Assembly (NCBI RefSeq): GCF_017884005.1
Contig: NZ_QFAY01000018.1
Location: 1-64,000 of the forward strand
From: Streptococcus panodentis
GTDB taxonomy: Bacteria > Bacillota > Bacilli > Lactobacillales > Streptococcaceae
Length of the DNA: 64,000 bases
Direction: 5' to 3'
The notes beneath the pieces were generated by a model. It worked only from the letters and a program-made list of their open reading frames with translations. It had not been told where the DNA came from and ran no database searches. The translations under genes and the position numbers were made by a program. Below, one piece after another: positions 39,222 through 48,207 of this stretch. Within the stretch, counting starts at the first letter, position 1; each line of letters opens with the position of its first letter.

Positions 39222-39644
39222 ATGAAAAAAATTTTTTACAGAAGTTTTGATACTCCATTTTCTTTACACGATTTAAGGGTCAGTCAAATTTTATACGAAA
39301 ATAATGATTTACACATTCAGTTTGAGTATATGATTGATTATAGCCAAGAGGAAGAAAGATATTATGAAGCCAGTATTTGTTTTGAAAATGCTGAGCCTGA
39401 CTTTTGCCAAGCTTACATTTTGGATAATCAGAAAAATCAGACATTCACAGGCTGTCTCTATTCATTGGAGGATTTTTTAAAGCAATTTCCACAGTTTGAT
39501 TTTACGATTATTTATGAATATTACGGTTACGAAAAATGTCTTTGGCAAGGAGAGTTGTCTATAGAAAACAAGATTTTTTCTTGCCAATTAGAAATCGTAT
39601 ATACAGGCGATATAATTTACAAGATTGGAAAAGAGAAACGATAG
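39222..39644 (+). CDS. Hypothetical protein, 140 residues
   Basis: A soluble, acidic protein opening MKKIFYRSFDTPFSLHDLRV, rich in Tyr, Phe and Glu, with predicted mixed strands (SQILYENNDLHIQFEYMIDY). The start at 39222 follows TAGGAGAAA; an in-frame ATG 15 bases upstream lies before that site. No signal peptide or membrane segment. It lies 70 bases after the 50-residue protein and 17 bases before the DUF2130 gene, so it may be co-transcribed with either. Not recognised. Confidence 0.6.
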   Translation: MKKIFYRSFDTPFSLHDLRVSQILYENNDLHIQFEYMIDYSQEEERYYEASICFENAEPDFCQAYILDNQKNQTFTGCLYSLEDFLKQFPQFDFTIIYEYYGYEKCLWQGELSIENKIFSCQLEIVYTGDIIYKIGKEKR

Positions 39645-39661
39645 AAATAAAGAGGTACCCT

Positions 39662-41041
39662 ATGAACGAAATCAAATGCCCCAACTGCGGGGAAGTTTTT
39701 ACAGTCAACGAAAGCCAGTATAGTGAACTTTTGTCCCAAGTACGGACGGCAGAGTTTGACAGGGAGATTCATGCGCGGATTGAGCAGGAGTTGGCTCTGG
39801 CGGAGCAAAAGGCTCAGAATCAGCAGCAGACCCTGCTGACGGAAAAGGAGCAGGAGATTGCAAATCTGCAGCATCAGGTCAGTCAGTTTGCTGTGGAAAA
39901 GGAGCTGGTCAAAAAAGATGTGGAGAAGGACTATAATCAGCAAATGGCTGAAAAGGACCAAGCTCTTGCCGATCTCCGCAGTCAGATTGCTCAGTTTGAA
40001 ACCCAGCAGGAGCTGACGAGGAAAGAGGCCGAGCAGGCTGCCAGTCAGCAGATTCTTGCTAAGGACAAGGAAGTCCAGCAGCTGGAAAATCAGCTGGCGA
40101 CCCTGCGGCTGGAGCATGAAAACCAGCTGCAGAAGACCCTGTCTGCTGTCGAGAAGGAGCGGGATGCGGCTAAAAATCAGCTGGCCCTGCAGGAAAAGGA
40201 AGCGGAGATTGCTCAGACTTCCCTCAAGGAACGCTATGAAATACAGCTGCGGCAGAAAGATGAGACCATTGAGTTTTACAAGGATTTCAAGGCCAAGCAG
40301 TCTACTAAGATGATTGGCGAGAGTTTGGAACAGCACTGCGAGTACGAGTTTAACAAGAACCGTATGGCCATGTTTCCACGAGCGGAGTTTGGCAAAGACA
40401 ATGACGCCAGAACCGGCAGCAAGGGCGACTACATCTACCGGGAGGTGGATGAGAATGGCGTTGAGATCCTCTCCATCATGTTTGAAATGAAAAATGAAGG
40501 TGACGAGACGGCGACCAAGAAAAAGAATGAGCATTTTTTCAAGGAGCTGGATAAGGATCGGAATGAGAAGAAGTGTGAGTATGCCATTCTCGTGACCCTG
40601 CTGGAGGCAGACAGCGATCTTTACAATTCGGGTATCGTGGATGTCTCCTATGCTTATGAGAAGATGTATGTCATCCGGCCCCAGTTCTTCCTGCCCATGA
40701 TTACCCTCCTGCGCAATGCGGCCCTTAATTCTCTCCAATATAAGCAGGAATTGGCTGATATGCGCGGTCAAAACATTGACATTACCAACTTTGAAGATGA
40801 TTTGAATGCTTTCAAAGTGGCTTTTGCTAAAAACTACAATTCTGCTTCGACCAACTTTGGCAAGGCCATTGATGAGATTGACAAGGCCATCAAGCGCATG
40901 GAAGAGGTCAAGAAATTCCTGACGACTTCTGAAAACCAGCTGCGTCTGGCCAACAACAAACTGGACGACGTCTCTGTCAAAAAACTGACCCGTAAAAACC
41001 AGACTATGAAGGCCAAGTTTGAGGCTTTGAAGGGGGAGTAG
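39662..41041 (+). CDS. DUF2130 family protein
   Basis: A 459-residue protein. The N terminus has a small zinc-finger-like CPNCGE motif. Residues about 40-215 form a long coiled coil rich in Gln, Glu, Lys and Ala, and the C-terminal half (about 220-440) carries the conserved DUF2130 domain with GESLEQHCEYEFNKNR, GSKGDYIYRE and LSIMFEMKNE. The last pattern (acidic residues around E-M-K) resembles a restriction-endonuclease-like core. The biochemical role is not established. The AT-rich HNH/AAA operon follows 60 bases downstream. Confidence 0.85.
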   Translation: MNEIKCPNCGEVFTVNESQYSELLSQVRTAEFDREIHARIEQELALAEQKAQNQQQTLLTEKEQEIANLQHQVSQFAVEKELVKKDVEKDYNQQMAEKDQALADLRSQIAQFETQQELTRKEAEQAASQQILAKDKEVQQLENQLATLRLEHENQLQKTLSAVEKERDAAKNQLALQEKEAEIAQTSLKERYEIQLRQKDETIEFYKDFKAKQSTKMIGESLEQHCEYEFNKNRMAMFPRAEFGKDNDARTGSKGDYIYREVDENGVEILSIMFEMKNEGDETATKKKNEHFFKELDKDRNEKKCEYAILVTLLEADSDLYNSGIVDVSYAYEKMYVIRPQFFLPMITLLRNAALNSLQYKQELADMRGQNIDITNFEDDLNAFKVAFAKNYNSASTNFGKAIDEIDKAIKRMEEVKKFLTTSENQLRLANNKLDDVSVKKLTRKNQTMKAKFEALKGE

Positions 41042-41100
41042 AAATATAGACGAAGCTATTTTAAAAAAACAAACTTAAGTTTATTTTATTGGAGATTATT

Positions 41101-42774
41101 ATGAAAAATGAAAATTTATCACAAAATTTTGAACTAACCAATGGTGAATCGGAATTTAGTTATGACGAACTAGAGGAACTTTTGGAAAGTCAGTTGGCAA
41201 TAAGTTTTGAAGAATTGGAAATTCTGAAACAAGAAAAAGAAAAAATCAGCAACCCAGATAATTTAGGAGAGATTGTTTTGGAAGAAGTCTGGAATCAGTT
41301 TGCTAATCAAATTGGTTTGGATTTAACAGATGAAACACTCGTGCAAGCCTATGACAGAAAAAATCCTGATGGATACACTAAAAATGTAGGAAACTCTGTT
41401 CTTCAGGACAAGAGTTATCGTGATGCCAATAAGCAAATGAAACAACAGCAGCGTGAGGGGAATTTGAAAGATGAATACACAGGAAAGAAACTGAAAATTA
41501 ATGATAAAGCTAATTTGGACCATGTTGTTCCTAGAAAAGAAATATATGATAATTCTTGGCGTAAGATTGCTGATATCAATACAAAAGATTTAGCAAATAA
41601 ACCAGAAAACCTTAAAGCGACCAACGAATCACTTAATAAGAGTAAAGGTGCCAAATCAAATACAGAATACATTAAAGGTAGAGAAGTAAGAGAACAAAAA
41701 TTAATAGAGCAAAATAAACGTGCTAATGATAAGATTGATAAGAGAAGTGGTATTAGTACAGTTGAAAAGAAACAGCTTAAAGCAAAAAATGACAAAAAAT
41801 TACAGGATAAACTAGATGCAGAGGATAAGTTGATGATGGATTCTGAAAAATCTGCAAAGAAAGCAATCTATAAAGACATCGCTCCAAAAGCAACTTTGAA
41901 TATAGGAAAAAAAGCAGGTAAAGATGCTTTAAAAGTTATGGCAATTTCATCTTTATTTGCATTGTTAAAAGAAATCATGAATGCTTTTATACGTTTTCTA
42001 AAATCTAAGAAAAAGTCAGTTGATTCTTTTTTGGAGGAAATGAAACAAGCAATTAAATCATTTTTTAACAAGCTTTCTAGTATTTTTGAAGCGGGAGCAG
42101 TTTCCTTTATTGGCAGTATCATTTCAGAAATTTTGGGTGCTGTAGGTCAAACATTTGTGAAGTTTACAAGTATTATTAAGCAGGCTATAGCCTCTGTAAA
42201 TCAGGCAATTTCTTACTTGCTAAATCCTGCAAATAAAAATCAAACTGTAGAATTAAAAATAGCAAGTATTTCTAAAATTCTTATAACAGGGATTACAGCA
42301 ACAGGAGCATTTTTTCTTGGTGAAACTATTTCAAAATTTTTAATGACAGTCCCAGGAATGCAGATAGAAATTCCATTTTTAGGATCCTTTGCCAATATTA
42401 TAGGTCTGTTTTTTGCTAGTTTAACATCTGGCTTAATAGGAGCTGTTGCAATTAACCAGCTAGATAGATTCATTTCTAATAGACTGGTTGAAGAGAATGT
42501 AAAGAAGCAACTAGAGGTGAAAAATAGTGTATTACATATTCAGGATACCCAAATTGCTGTTGTAGAAGGTAAAGTAGCTCATTATCGCAACAGTATATTG
42601 GCAAACATGTCTGAGAATCATCGGAATTTGCAAGAAATAGTAGCTAAATTGGGAAATGATGAACTTATAGAAACGAATGATTATAAGCAGAAAATTATTG
42701 AAAATGAAGAATATTTTGTAAATAAACAAACTGGTTTAAAAAAAATGCAGGAAGACTTGCTTGATTTATTATAG
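41101..42774 (+). CDS. HNH-nuclease-domain membrane protein, first gene of an uncharacterised operon
   Basis: 557 residues. After an acidic N terminus (about 1-100), an HNH-like motif appears: DEYTGKKL, then NLDHVVPRKEIYDN (about 135-148) and NLKATNESLNKSKG (about 171-184), giving the catalytic Asp-His, the central Asn and an Asn in place of the final His. A Lys-rich coiled region (about 195-270) follows. From about 275 to 465 there are amphipathic helices and two or three membrane-spanning segments (ILITGITATGAFFLGETIS; IIGLFFASLTSGLIGAV). The end is coiled coil. A nuclease tethered to the membrane and encoded with a AAA+ ATPase suggests phage defence or another conflict function. GGAG precedes the start. 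AT-rich. Confidence 0.7.
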   Translation: MKNENLSQNFELTNGESEFSYDELEELLESQLAISFEELEILKQEKEKISNPDNLGEIVLEEVWNQFANQIGLDLTDETLVQAYDRKNPDGYTKNVGNSVLQDKSYRDANKQMKQQQREGNLKDEYTGKKLKINDKANLDHVVPRKEIYDNSWRKIADINTKDLANKPENLKATNESLNKSKGAKSNTEYIKGREVREQKLIEQNKRANDKIDKRSGISTVEKKQLKAKNDKKLQDKLDAEDKLMMDSEKSAKKAIYKDIAPKATLNIGKKAGKDALKVMAISSLFALLKEIMNAFIRFLKSKKKSVDSFLEEMKQAIKSFFNKLSSIFEAGAVSFIGSIISEILGAVGQTFVKFTSIIKQAIASVNQAISYLLNPANKNQTVELKIASISKILITGITATGAFFLGETISKFLMTVPGMQIEIPFLGSFANIIGLFFASLTSGLIGAVAINQLDRFISNRLVEENVKKQLEVKNSVLHIQDTQIAVVEGKVAHYRNSILANMSENHRNLQEIVAKLGNDELIETNDYKQKIIENEEYFVNKQTGLKKMQEDLLDLL

Positions 42775-42783
42775 GGGTGAAAA

Positions 42784-43500
42784 ATGTCGGAACAAATTGA
42801 ACAATCGCTTGAAGTTATGGGACTTAAAAATTTAGAAAAGTTTAATAATAAAAAAGATGAGTTGAAAGAATTTAGTGAAAAAATTCCAAAACAATCTGAG
42901 TTGCCCACAGTGCCACAAAATGAAAAAATGTTTGGGCTGGTTGATATTGATTATGCTGTAAAAGGAAAAGATATGAATCATTTGACTGAAGTAATTCAGG
43001 ATAGAATGATTGAACAGAATAAAAATATCAAAAAAATTATTCAGGAATTTAATACAATCTATGAGACATTTCAGATTTTAGATGATGATTACTTGAAACA
43101 TATATCATTTTCACTGAATAGTGCTCAAGCTGCAAACCAAAAAGCACTTCAAGGTTTAAAAGAAATCGAAAGTTACCAAAACCAAAACAAAGAATTATTA
43201 AATGAAGTTTTAAACAATGAAGATACAATTTTAAAGATTCTTAATAAACACGATTCAATTTTACAGAATTTTATTAGTCAAAAGAATAACCAAGATTATT
43301 TACAATCTCAAATAAACAAAATAGAAAAAAATATTTCTGATACAAGTAAATACGATGAATTGAAACTTTTAATTACTGGTTATCAATCTGAATTAAAAAC
43401 TGTAAAGGCAGAAAGTGCGATGCTTAGAAAGACAATGTATATTTTTATAATATTTTTTGTTGTTTTGTTTATTTTGACACTTTATTGGGGGATTAGATGA
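42784..43500 (+). CDS. Tail-anchored coiled-coil protein, second gene of the operon
   Basis: A 238-residue protein, almost wholly helical, with long heptad-like stretches (about 75-205) and a single C-terminal membrane helix (MYIFIIFFVVLFILTLYWGI, about 218-237). The bulk would be cytoplasmic. Such proteins usually serve as sensors or scaffolds that hold a partner at the membrane. It begins 9 bases after the HNH gene behind AGGGGTG and overlaps the AAA+ gene by four bases. No catalytic motif and no known family seen. Confidence 0.65.
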   Translation: MSEQIEQSLEVMGLKNLEKFNNKKDELKEFSEKIPKQSELPTVPQNEKMFGLVDIDYAVKGKDMNHLTEVIQDRMIEQNKNIKKIIQEFNTIYETFQILDDDYLKHISFSLNSAQAANQKALQGLKEIESYQNQNKELLNEVLNNEDTILKILNKHDSILQNFISQKNNQDYLQSQINKIEKNISDTSKYDELKLLITGYQSELKTVKAESAMLRKTMYIFIIFFVVLFILTLYWGIR

Positions 43501-44585
43501 TAAGCGAAACGTATTTTGAATTATTATGTAAAGAGGTTAGGAATTTAGACGAATTTAGTTCATCTAAATATCAGTTGGAAAAGATAGTCAATGATATAGC
43601 AAATTATTCTAGCAATGCCGAGCTTGAACTTATTCAAAAATTGGGAATTTTAAAGAAAGAACGAATTATCCCTAAGTTTGATGTTAAGCAGGGGAATATT
43701 ATAGAATTGCTTTATAAATATTTAGGGGCAAGGGAAATTGATGAGAAATATAGTGTTTTAAAGTCAGAAGCCGCTCTTTCCTTTGAGGATTTATCTAATC
43801 AACTGAATGAGTTGATTGGATTAGATTTTGTAAAAGAACAAATCAGCAATTTGATTTGTTTTAATAAAGTACAAATTTTAAGAGAAAGACAAAATCTAAA
43901 AAAAGCTTATAGAACGATGCATATGGCTTTTTTAGGAAATCCAGGAACAGCTAAAACAACTGTAGCAAGGATTGTTGGAAAAATGTATAAATCTCTTGGC
44001 CTATTAAGTAAAGGACACTTTATTGAAACAAGTCGAACAGATTTGATTGCGGAGTACCAAGGACAAACAGCTATCAAGGTGAAGCGCTTGGTTCAAAAGG
44101 CCAAAGGAGGAGTCCTATTCATAGATGAGGCGTATAGTATTACTGAAAATGAAAATAGTGATAGTTATGGGAGGGAATGCTTAACTGAACTAACAAAAGC
44201 CTTAGAAGATTATAGAGAAGATCTTGTTGTAATAGTTGCAGGTTATCAAGATTTGATGGAGAAGTTTTTTCAATCAAATCCAGGATTAAAATCACGGTTC
44301 AATAATTTTATAATTTTTAATGATTATTCTTTAGATGAAATGTTCTCTATTTTTACATTTTTTTGTAACAAGAACGATTATCTGATTAGTGACAAAGCTA
44401 AAATAAAACTCAAAGAGGTATTAGAAAAACAGATGAAAAATGAAGACGAAGTTAATTCTAACGGACGATTGGCTAGGAATTTATTTGATGCCGTGATTAT
44501 GAACCAGGCAAAAAGAATATTCAAAATCTCCTCAGTTTCAAAAGAAGAACTTATGCTTATTACTGAGGAAGACATTGTAGATTAG
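43497..44585 (+). CDS. CbbX/SpoVK-like AAA+ ATPase, third gene of the operon
   Basis: A 362-residue AAA+ protein. An N-terminal helical region (1-100) precedes the ATPase: GNPGTAKTT at 147-155 (Walker A), GVLFIDEAY at 205-213 (Walker B), the Arg finger in NPGLKSRF (261-268) and the sensor-2 segment NGRLARNLFDAV. The pattern is that of the CbbX/CfxQ group, which also includes SpoVK and EccA-like ATPases that remodel partner proteins. The Walker A glycine before Lys is Ala (T-A-K). The start overlaps the preceding stop, so all three proteins are made together, consistent with a complex in which the ATPase acts on the nuclease or its anchor. Confidence 0.82.
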   Translation: MISETYFELLCKEVRNLDEFSSSKYQLEKIVNDIANYSSNAELELIQKLGILKKERIIPKFDVKQGNIIELLYKYLGAREIDEKYSVLKSEAALSFEDLSNQLNELIGLDFVKEQISNLICFNKVQILRERQNLKKAYRTMHMAFLGNPGTAKTTVARIVGKMYKSLGLLSKGHFIETSRTDLIAEYQGQTAIKVKRLVQKAKGGVLFIDEAYSITENENSDSYGRECLTELTKALEDYREDLVVIVAGYQDLMEKFFQSNPGLKSRFNNFIIFNDYSLDEMFSIFTFFCNKNDYLISDKAKIKLKEVLEKQMKNEDEVNSNGRLARNLFDAVIMNQAKRIFKISSVSKEELMLITEEDIVD

Positions 44586-44611
44586 TCTGCTCTTATAAAA
44601 AGGTTTGGAAG

Positions 44612-45424
44612 ATGGTATATAGCGCAAAAAATCATGTCCTGCATCTGGCAGACAAAAGTATGGATTATGTGACCTTTGGCCGAGGGGAGAAGCCTCTGGT
44701 GATGATTCCCGGCCTGGGGGACGGCTTGGCGACTGTAAGGGGCATGGCTCAGAGCATTTCCTTTCTATATCGGCGACTGGGTCGGGACTACAAGGTCTAT
44801 GTTTTCAGCCGGATGAATGAATTGCCAGTGGGCTGTAGCACCCGAGACATGGCCGGAGATTTAGCGCGAGCCATGACAGCGCTGGGACTGACCCAAACTC
44901 CTGTTCTGGGCATCTCTCAGGGCGGCATGATTGCTCAGTGGCTGGCCCTTGACTTTCCGGATAAGGTCAGTCGATTGCTTTTAGCAGTTACGACAGCTAG
45001 GGCCAATGAACTGAGCAGGGAGCGGGTCGGACACTGGATGAGGCTGGCACAGGCAGATCAGTATCAGGATTTGATGGCTGATATTGGCCAACACTCCTAT
45101 AGCAGCAGGACCTATGCTTGTCTGAAATATCTCTATAAGCTAATGGGATTTTTCGGGAAAATAAAGAATAAAGAGAGACTGCTGATTCAGGCCCAGGCCT
45201 GTAAGGAACACGATGCCAGAGCAGAGCTGGCCAGGATTTTCTGTCCGACCTTGATTGTCGGTGCAAAGATGGATGATGTTCTGGGTCTGGAAGCCTCTTA
45301 CGAATTAAATCGAATCATCGAAAACAGCCGCTTGATTGTCCTGCCTGACTGCGGCCATGCCCTCTACGAAAAAAATAAAGAATTTCAGCAGCTTGTCTTG
45401 GAATTTTTAGAAAGTAACCAATGA
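44612..45424 (+). CDS. Alpha/beta-hydrolase
   Basis: A 270-residue alpha/beta-hydrolase. [15 protein letters not shown] carries the oxyanion-hole region, [10 protein letters not shown] the nucleophile elbow (Ser about 101), and the C-terminal [10 protein letters not shown] the catalytic His, with an Asp near MDDVLG. The protein is cytosolic, without a signal sequence. It overlaps truB by four bases, so the two are translationally coupled, although no functional link is apparent. GC-rich codon use resumes here after the AT-rich operon. The substrate is unknown. Confidence 0.85.
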   Translation: MVYSAKNHVLHLADKSMDYVTFGRGEKPLVMIPGLGDGLATVRGMAQSISFLYRRLGRDYKVYVFSRMNELPVGCSTRDMAGDLARAMTALGLTQTPVLGISQGGMIAQWLALDFPDKVSRLLLAVTTARANELSRERVGHWMRLAQADQYQDLMADIGQHSYSSRTYACLKYLYKLMGFFGKIKNKERLLIQAQACKEHDARAELARIFCPTLIVGAKMDDVLGLEASYELNRIIENSRLIVLPDCGHALYEKNKEFQQLVLEFLESNQ

Positions 45425-46299
45425 ACGGAATTATCAACTTAAGAAAAGAAGCGGGCATGACCTCGCATGATGCAGTTTTTAGGCTGCGAAAGATTTTACA
45501 GACCAAGAAAATCGGTCATGGCGGGACCCTGGATCCGGATGTGGTGGGGGTTCTGCCCATTGCAGTCGGCAAGGCCACGCGTCTGGTGGAGTTTATGCAG
45601 GAGGAAGGCAAGACCTATGAGGGGGAGATCACTCTGGGCTTTTCGACGACGACTGAGGATGCCAGCGGTGAGCGGGTGGAAAGCACACCGGTAGAAGAGC
45701 TTGTGGAAGAATCCCTGATTGATGAGGCGATGCAGTCCATGACCGGTCAGCTGCGGCAGATTCCGCCTATGTACTCAGCGGTCAAGGTCAAGGGCCGCAA
45801 ACTTTATGAGTACGCCAGAAGCGGTCAGAAAGTGGAGCGGCCGGAGCGGCTGGTGACGATATACAGTTTTGAGCGGACAGGTCCTTTGGCCTATGAGGAG
45901 GAGGCAGCCCGCTTTCCTTTCCGTGTCCGCTGCAGTAAGGGAACTTATATCCGCACCCTGTCGGTGGATCTGGGAGCCAGGCTGGGCTATGCCAGCCACA
46001 TGTCCCAGCTGACGCGGACGGCTGCTGCCGGTATGCGCTTAGAAAAGGCCCTGACGCTGGCTCAGATTGAAGAGCTGGCGGCAGCAGAGGACTTCTCCTT
46101 TCTCCAGCCCTTGGAGTTAGGAATCGGTGATTTGACCAAGGTCCAGCTCACAGAGGAGCAGATCCAAGATGTGAAAAACGGCCGTTTTATCAGCCTGCTT
46201 TCAGACGAGGTCCAGCTGGCTGGTTTTGATGGGGAGAAGTTAGCGGCGATTTTGGAAAAGCGGGACGAGATGTACAAGCCCAGAAAGGTCTTTCTCTGA
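45421..46299 (+). CDS. truB: tRNA pseudouridine(55) synthase TruB
   Basis: A 292-residue enzyme forming pseudouridine 55 in the T arm of tRNAs. [15 protein letters not shown] holds the catalytic Asp (about 38), [20 protein letters not shown] and [15 protein letters not shown] are family motifs, and a C-terminal extension beyond residue 240 resembles a PUA-like region. Conserved streptococcal order truB-ribF follows. Confidence 0.95.
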   Translation: MNGIINLRKEAGMTSHDAVFRLRKILQTKKIGHGGTLDPDVVGVLPIAVGKATRLVEFMQEEGKTYEGEITLGFSTTTEDASGERVESTPVEELVEESLIDEAMQSMTGQLRQIPPMYSAVKVKGRKLYEYARSGQKVERPERLVTIYSFERTGPLAYEEEAARFPFRVRCSKGTYIRTLSVDLGARLGYASHMSQLTRTAAAGMRLEKALTLAQIEELAAAEDFSFLQPLELGIGDLTKVQLTEEQIQDVKNGRFISLLSDEVQLAGFDGEKLAAILEKRDEMYKPRKVFL

Positions 46300-46362
46300 T
46301 CTTTAGCATTAGAATTGTCAAAAAACTGTCACAATGGTGTAATGGATAGTCAGCTGTCTCTA

Positions 46363-46430
46363 TGATATAATGGCTACATTAAACCTCACAAAAAGATGCC
46401 AGCCGCACAACTGGCCTCTTTTTGTTTTTT
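46363..46430 (+). ncRNA. Promoter-terminator pair between truB and ribF (possible short RNA)
   Basis: TGATATAAT (46363-46371) is an extended -10. About 20 bases later a strong terminator begins: AAAAAGATGCCAG / CTGGCCTCTTTTT (46390-46423) with a T-rich tail. A transcript would be only about 50 bases long. The hairpin may instead simply end the truB operon, the -10 being fortuitous, or attenuate ribF. Confidence 0.4.
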
Positions 46431-46477
46431 TCAGCTTCTATCTTGTAAAAAACTACGAGGCATAGTAAAATAGAGGA

Positions 46478-47404
46478 ATGATGAAAACGATTCGTATTAA
46501 AGATGAAAAAGATATTGAGCAGGCGGAGGACACGGTTCTGGTTCTGGGGTATTTTGACGGACTTCACAGGGGACATCAGGCTCTCTTTTCTGAGGCTCGG
46601 AAAATCGCCAAGGAGCAGAACTTGAAGATTGCAGTGCTGACCTTTCCGGAGTCGCCCAAACTGGCCTTTGTCCGCTACCAGCCAGAGCTCATGCTGCATC
46701 TGGCTAGTCCTGCAGACCGCAGGCAGCAGCTGGCTGCGCTGGGAGTTGACTGCCTTTATCTGATTGACTTTACCAGCCGTTTTGCAGGCAATACTGCTCA
46801 GGAGTTTTTTGAAAAATATGTCAAACGTTTGAGGGCCAAGGCTGTGGTGGCCGGCTTTGACTATCATTTTGGCTCTGACCGCAAGGAATCGCATGAACTG
46901 GGTGATTATTTTGAGGGGAAAATTGTCATTATCCCTTCAGTCAATCTGGACGGGCAGAAGATCTCTTCCAGCCGCATTCGCGAGACCATTGCAGCTGGCA
47001 GCATGACCAAGACACAGGAGCTTTTGGGCTACCCGCTTTCTACGCGGGGCATTGTGGTGCATGGCAATGCCAGAGGCCGGACGATTGGCTATCCGACAGC
47101 TAATCTGGCGCCGCTGGACCGGGTTATCCTGCCGGCAGACGGTGTCTATGTAGTCCATGTTGAGCATGAAGGCCGGCTTTACCGCGGTATGGCCAGCGTT
47201 GGCAAAAACGTGACCTTTGAAGGCGATGAGCTTCGCTTTGAAGTCAATATTTTCGATTTTTCGCAGGATATTTACGGCGATACCATTCGGGTTTTCTGGC
47301 TGGATAAGATCCGGGACATGGTCAAATTTGACGGTGTAGACCAGCTGGCTGCCCAGCTGAAAAGCGATGAGGAGACGGCCCGTGCATGGACAGCAGGAGC
47401 CTAA
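46478..47404 (+). CDS. ribF: Bifunctional riboflavin kinase / FAD synthetase
   Basis: A 308-residue enzyme making FMN and FAD. The N-terminal nucleotidyltransferase domain has GYFDGLHRGHQ (about residues 25-35) and VVAGFDYHFGSDRKES. The C-terminal riboflavin kinase domain has GIVVHGNARGRTIGYPTANL (about 190-209), the GKNVTF segment and FEVNIFDF. Two ATG codons are adjacent (46478 and 46481) behind GAGG with short spacing; the second fits slightly better. Its product would supply cofactors to the flavoprotein at 13784, among others. Confidence 0.95.
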   Translation: MMKTIRIKDEKDIEQAEDTVLVLGYFDGLHRGHQALFSEARKIAKEQNLKIAVLTFPESPKLAFVRYQPELMLHLASPADRRQQLAALGVDCLYLIDFTSRFAGNTAQEFFEKYVKRLRAKAVVAGFDYHFGSDRKESHELGDYFEGKIVIIPSVNLDGQKISSSRIRETIAAGSMTKTQELLGYPLSTRGIVVHGNARGRTIGYPTANLAPLDRVILPADGVYVVHVEHEGRLYRGMASVGKNVTFEGDELRFEVNIFDFSQDIYGDTIRVFWLDKIRDMVKFDGVDQLAAQLKSDEETARAWTAGA

Positions 47405-47459
47405 AAAGATAAAAAGATTATATTTTTATGACAAAAGCTGAAGGATTCCCAAAAAAACC

Positions 47460-47505
47460 TAGTCAAGTCCAGTAAAATTTAGTATAATAGAAGTAGTTAT
47501 TATAC
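47460..47505 (+). promoter_or_regulatory. Promoter of the spx-like gene with inverted repeat
   Basis: TAGTCA (47460-47465), 17 bases, TATAAT (47483-47488). GTATAATA (47482-47489) and TATTATAC (47498-47505) are perfect inverted repeats separated by eight bases, one arm being the -10 itself. A repressor dimer could bind here. Confidence 0.55.
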
Positions 47506-47524
47506 AAAGTAAGAAGAGAAAAGC

Positions 47525-47926
47525 ATGATCACACTATTTTTATCGCCGAGTTGTACCTCCTGCCGCAAGGCGCGTGCTTGGTTGCTTAATCATGAAGTTC
47601 CCTTTACCGAACACAATATCATGACAAGCCCGCTGTCAGCTTCTGAATTGCAGCATATCCTTTCGCTGACAGAAAATGGTACGGATGACATTATTTCAAC
47701 TCGCTCAAAAATTTTTCAGAAATTAGACTTGGATGTGGAGAGCTTGTCCATTTCAACTTTGATTCAGTTGATTGAGGAAAACCCCAGTCTTTTGCGGCGT
47801 CCGATTATTTTAGACGGCAAGCGCATGCAGATTGGTTTTAATGAGGATGAAATTCGCGCTTTTCTGCCTCGGGGCTACCGTAAGGAAGAGCTGAGAGCTG
47901 CAACGATGAGAGCAGAGATTCAGTAA
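47525..47926 (+). CDS. spx: Spx/MgsR-family transcription regulator (ArsC fold)
   Basis: A 133-residue Spx-type protein that binds the alpha C-terminal domain of RNA polymerase to redirect transcription under thiol stress. The redox switch CTSCRKA lies at residues 10-16, as in Spx, and [26 protein letters not shown] is the conserved C-terminal half. Streptococci carry two or more Spx paralogues; which one this is cannot be decided here. It starts an operon with UPF0223, the phosphatase and the methyltransferase (gaps of 2 bases or overlaps). Confidence 0.88.
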   Translation: MITLFLSPSCTSCRKARAWLLNHEVPFTEHNIMTSPLSASELQHILSLTENGTDDIISTRSKIFQKLDLDVESLSISTLIQLIEENPSLLRRPIILDGKRMQIGFNEDEIRAFLPRGYRKEELRAATMRAEIQ

Positions 47927-47928
47927 AG

Positions 47929-48207
47929 ATGGACAAAAATTATAGTTACCCACTAGATTTATCGTGGAGCACTGAAGAGCTTGCTTCGGTGCTTTCTTTT
48001 TTTAATGATGTAGAAGCTGCCTATGAGCGGCACATTCAGGCGGAGCGCCTGCTCAGGTCCTACGCAGCTTTTAAGCAGGTCGTTCCCGGCAAGGGAGAGG
48101 AAAAGCGGATTGGCCGTGAGTTTGAGACTGTCAGCGGCTATTCGATTTATCGTGCTGTTCAGGAGGCGAAAAGAAAGGGGAAAGGAAGCATTTCTCTTGG
48201 AAAATAA
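47929..48207 (+). CDS. UPF0223 family protein
   Basis: A 92-residue helical protein of the UPF0223/YktA family ([39 protein letters not shown]). The function is unknown. It starts 2 bases after the spx-like gene and overlaps the next gene, a conserved streptococcal arrangement. Confidence 0.88.
   Translation: MDKNYSYPLDLSWSTEELASVLSFFNDVEAAYERHIQAERLLRSYAAFKQVVPGKGEEKRIGREFETVSGYSIYRAVQEAKRKGKGSISLGK

Noticed and set aside
39617..40771. Minus-strand frame of 384 codons opposite the DUF2130 gene
   Set aside because: Leu-rich product mirrors the Gln/Glu-rich coiled coil on the other strand; a compositional artefact.
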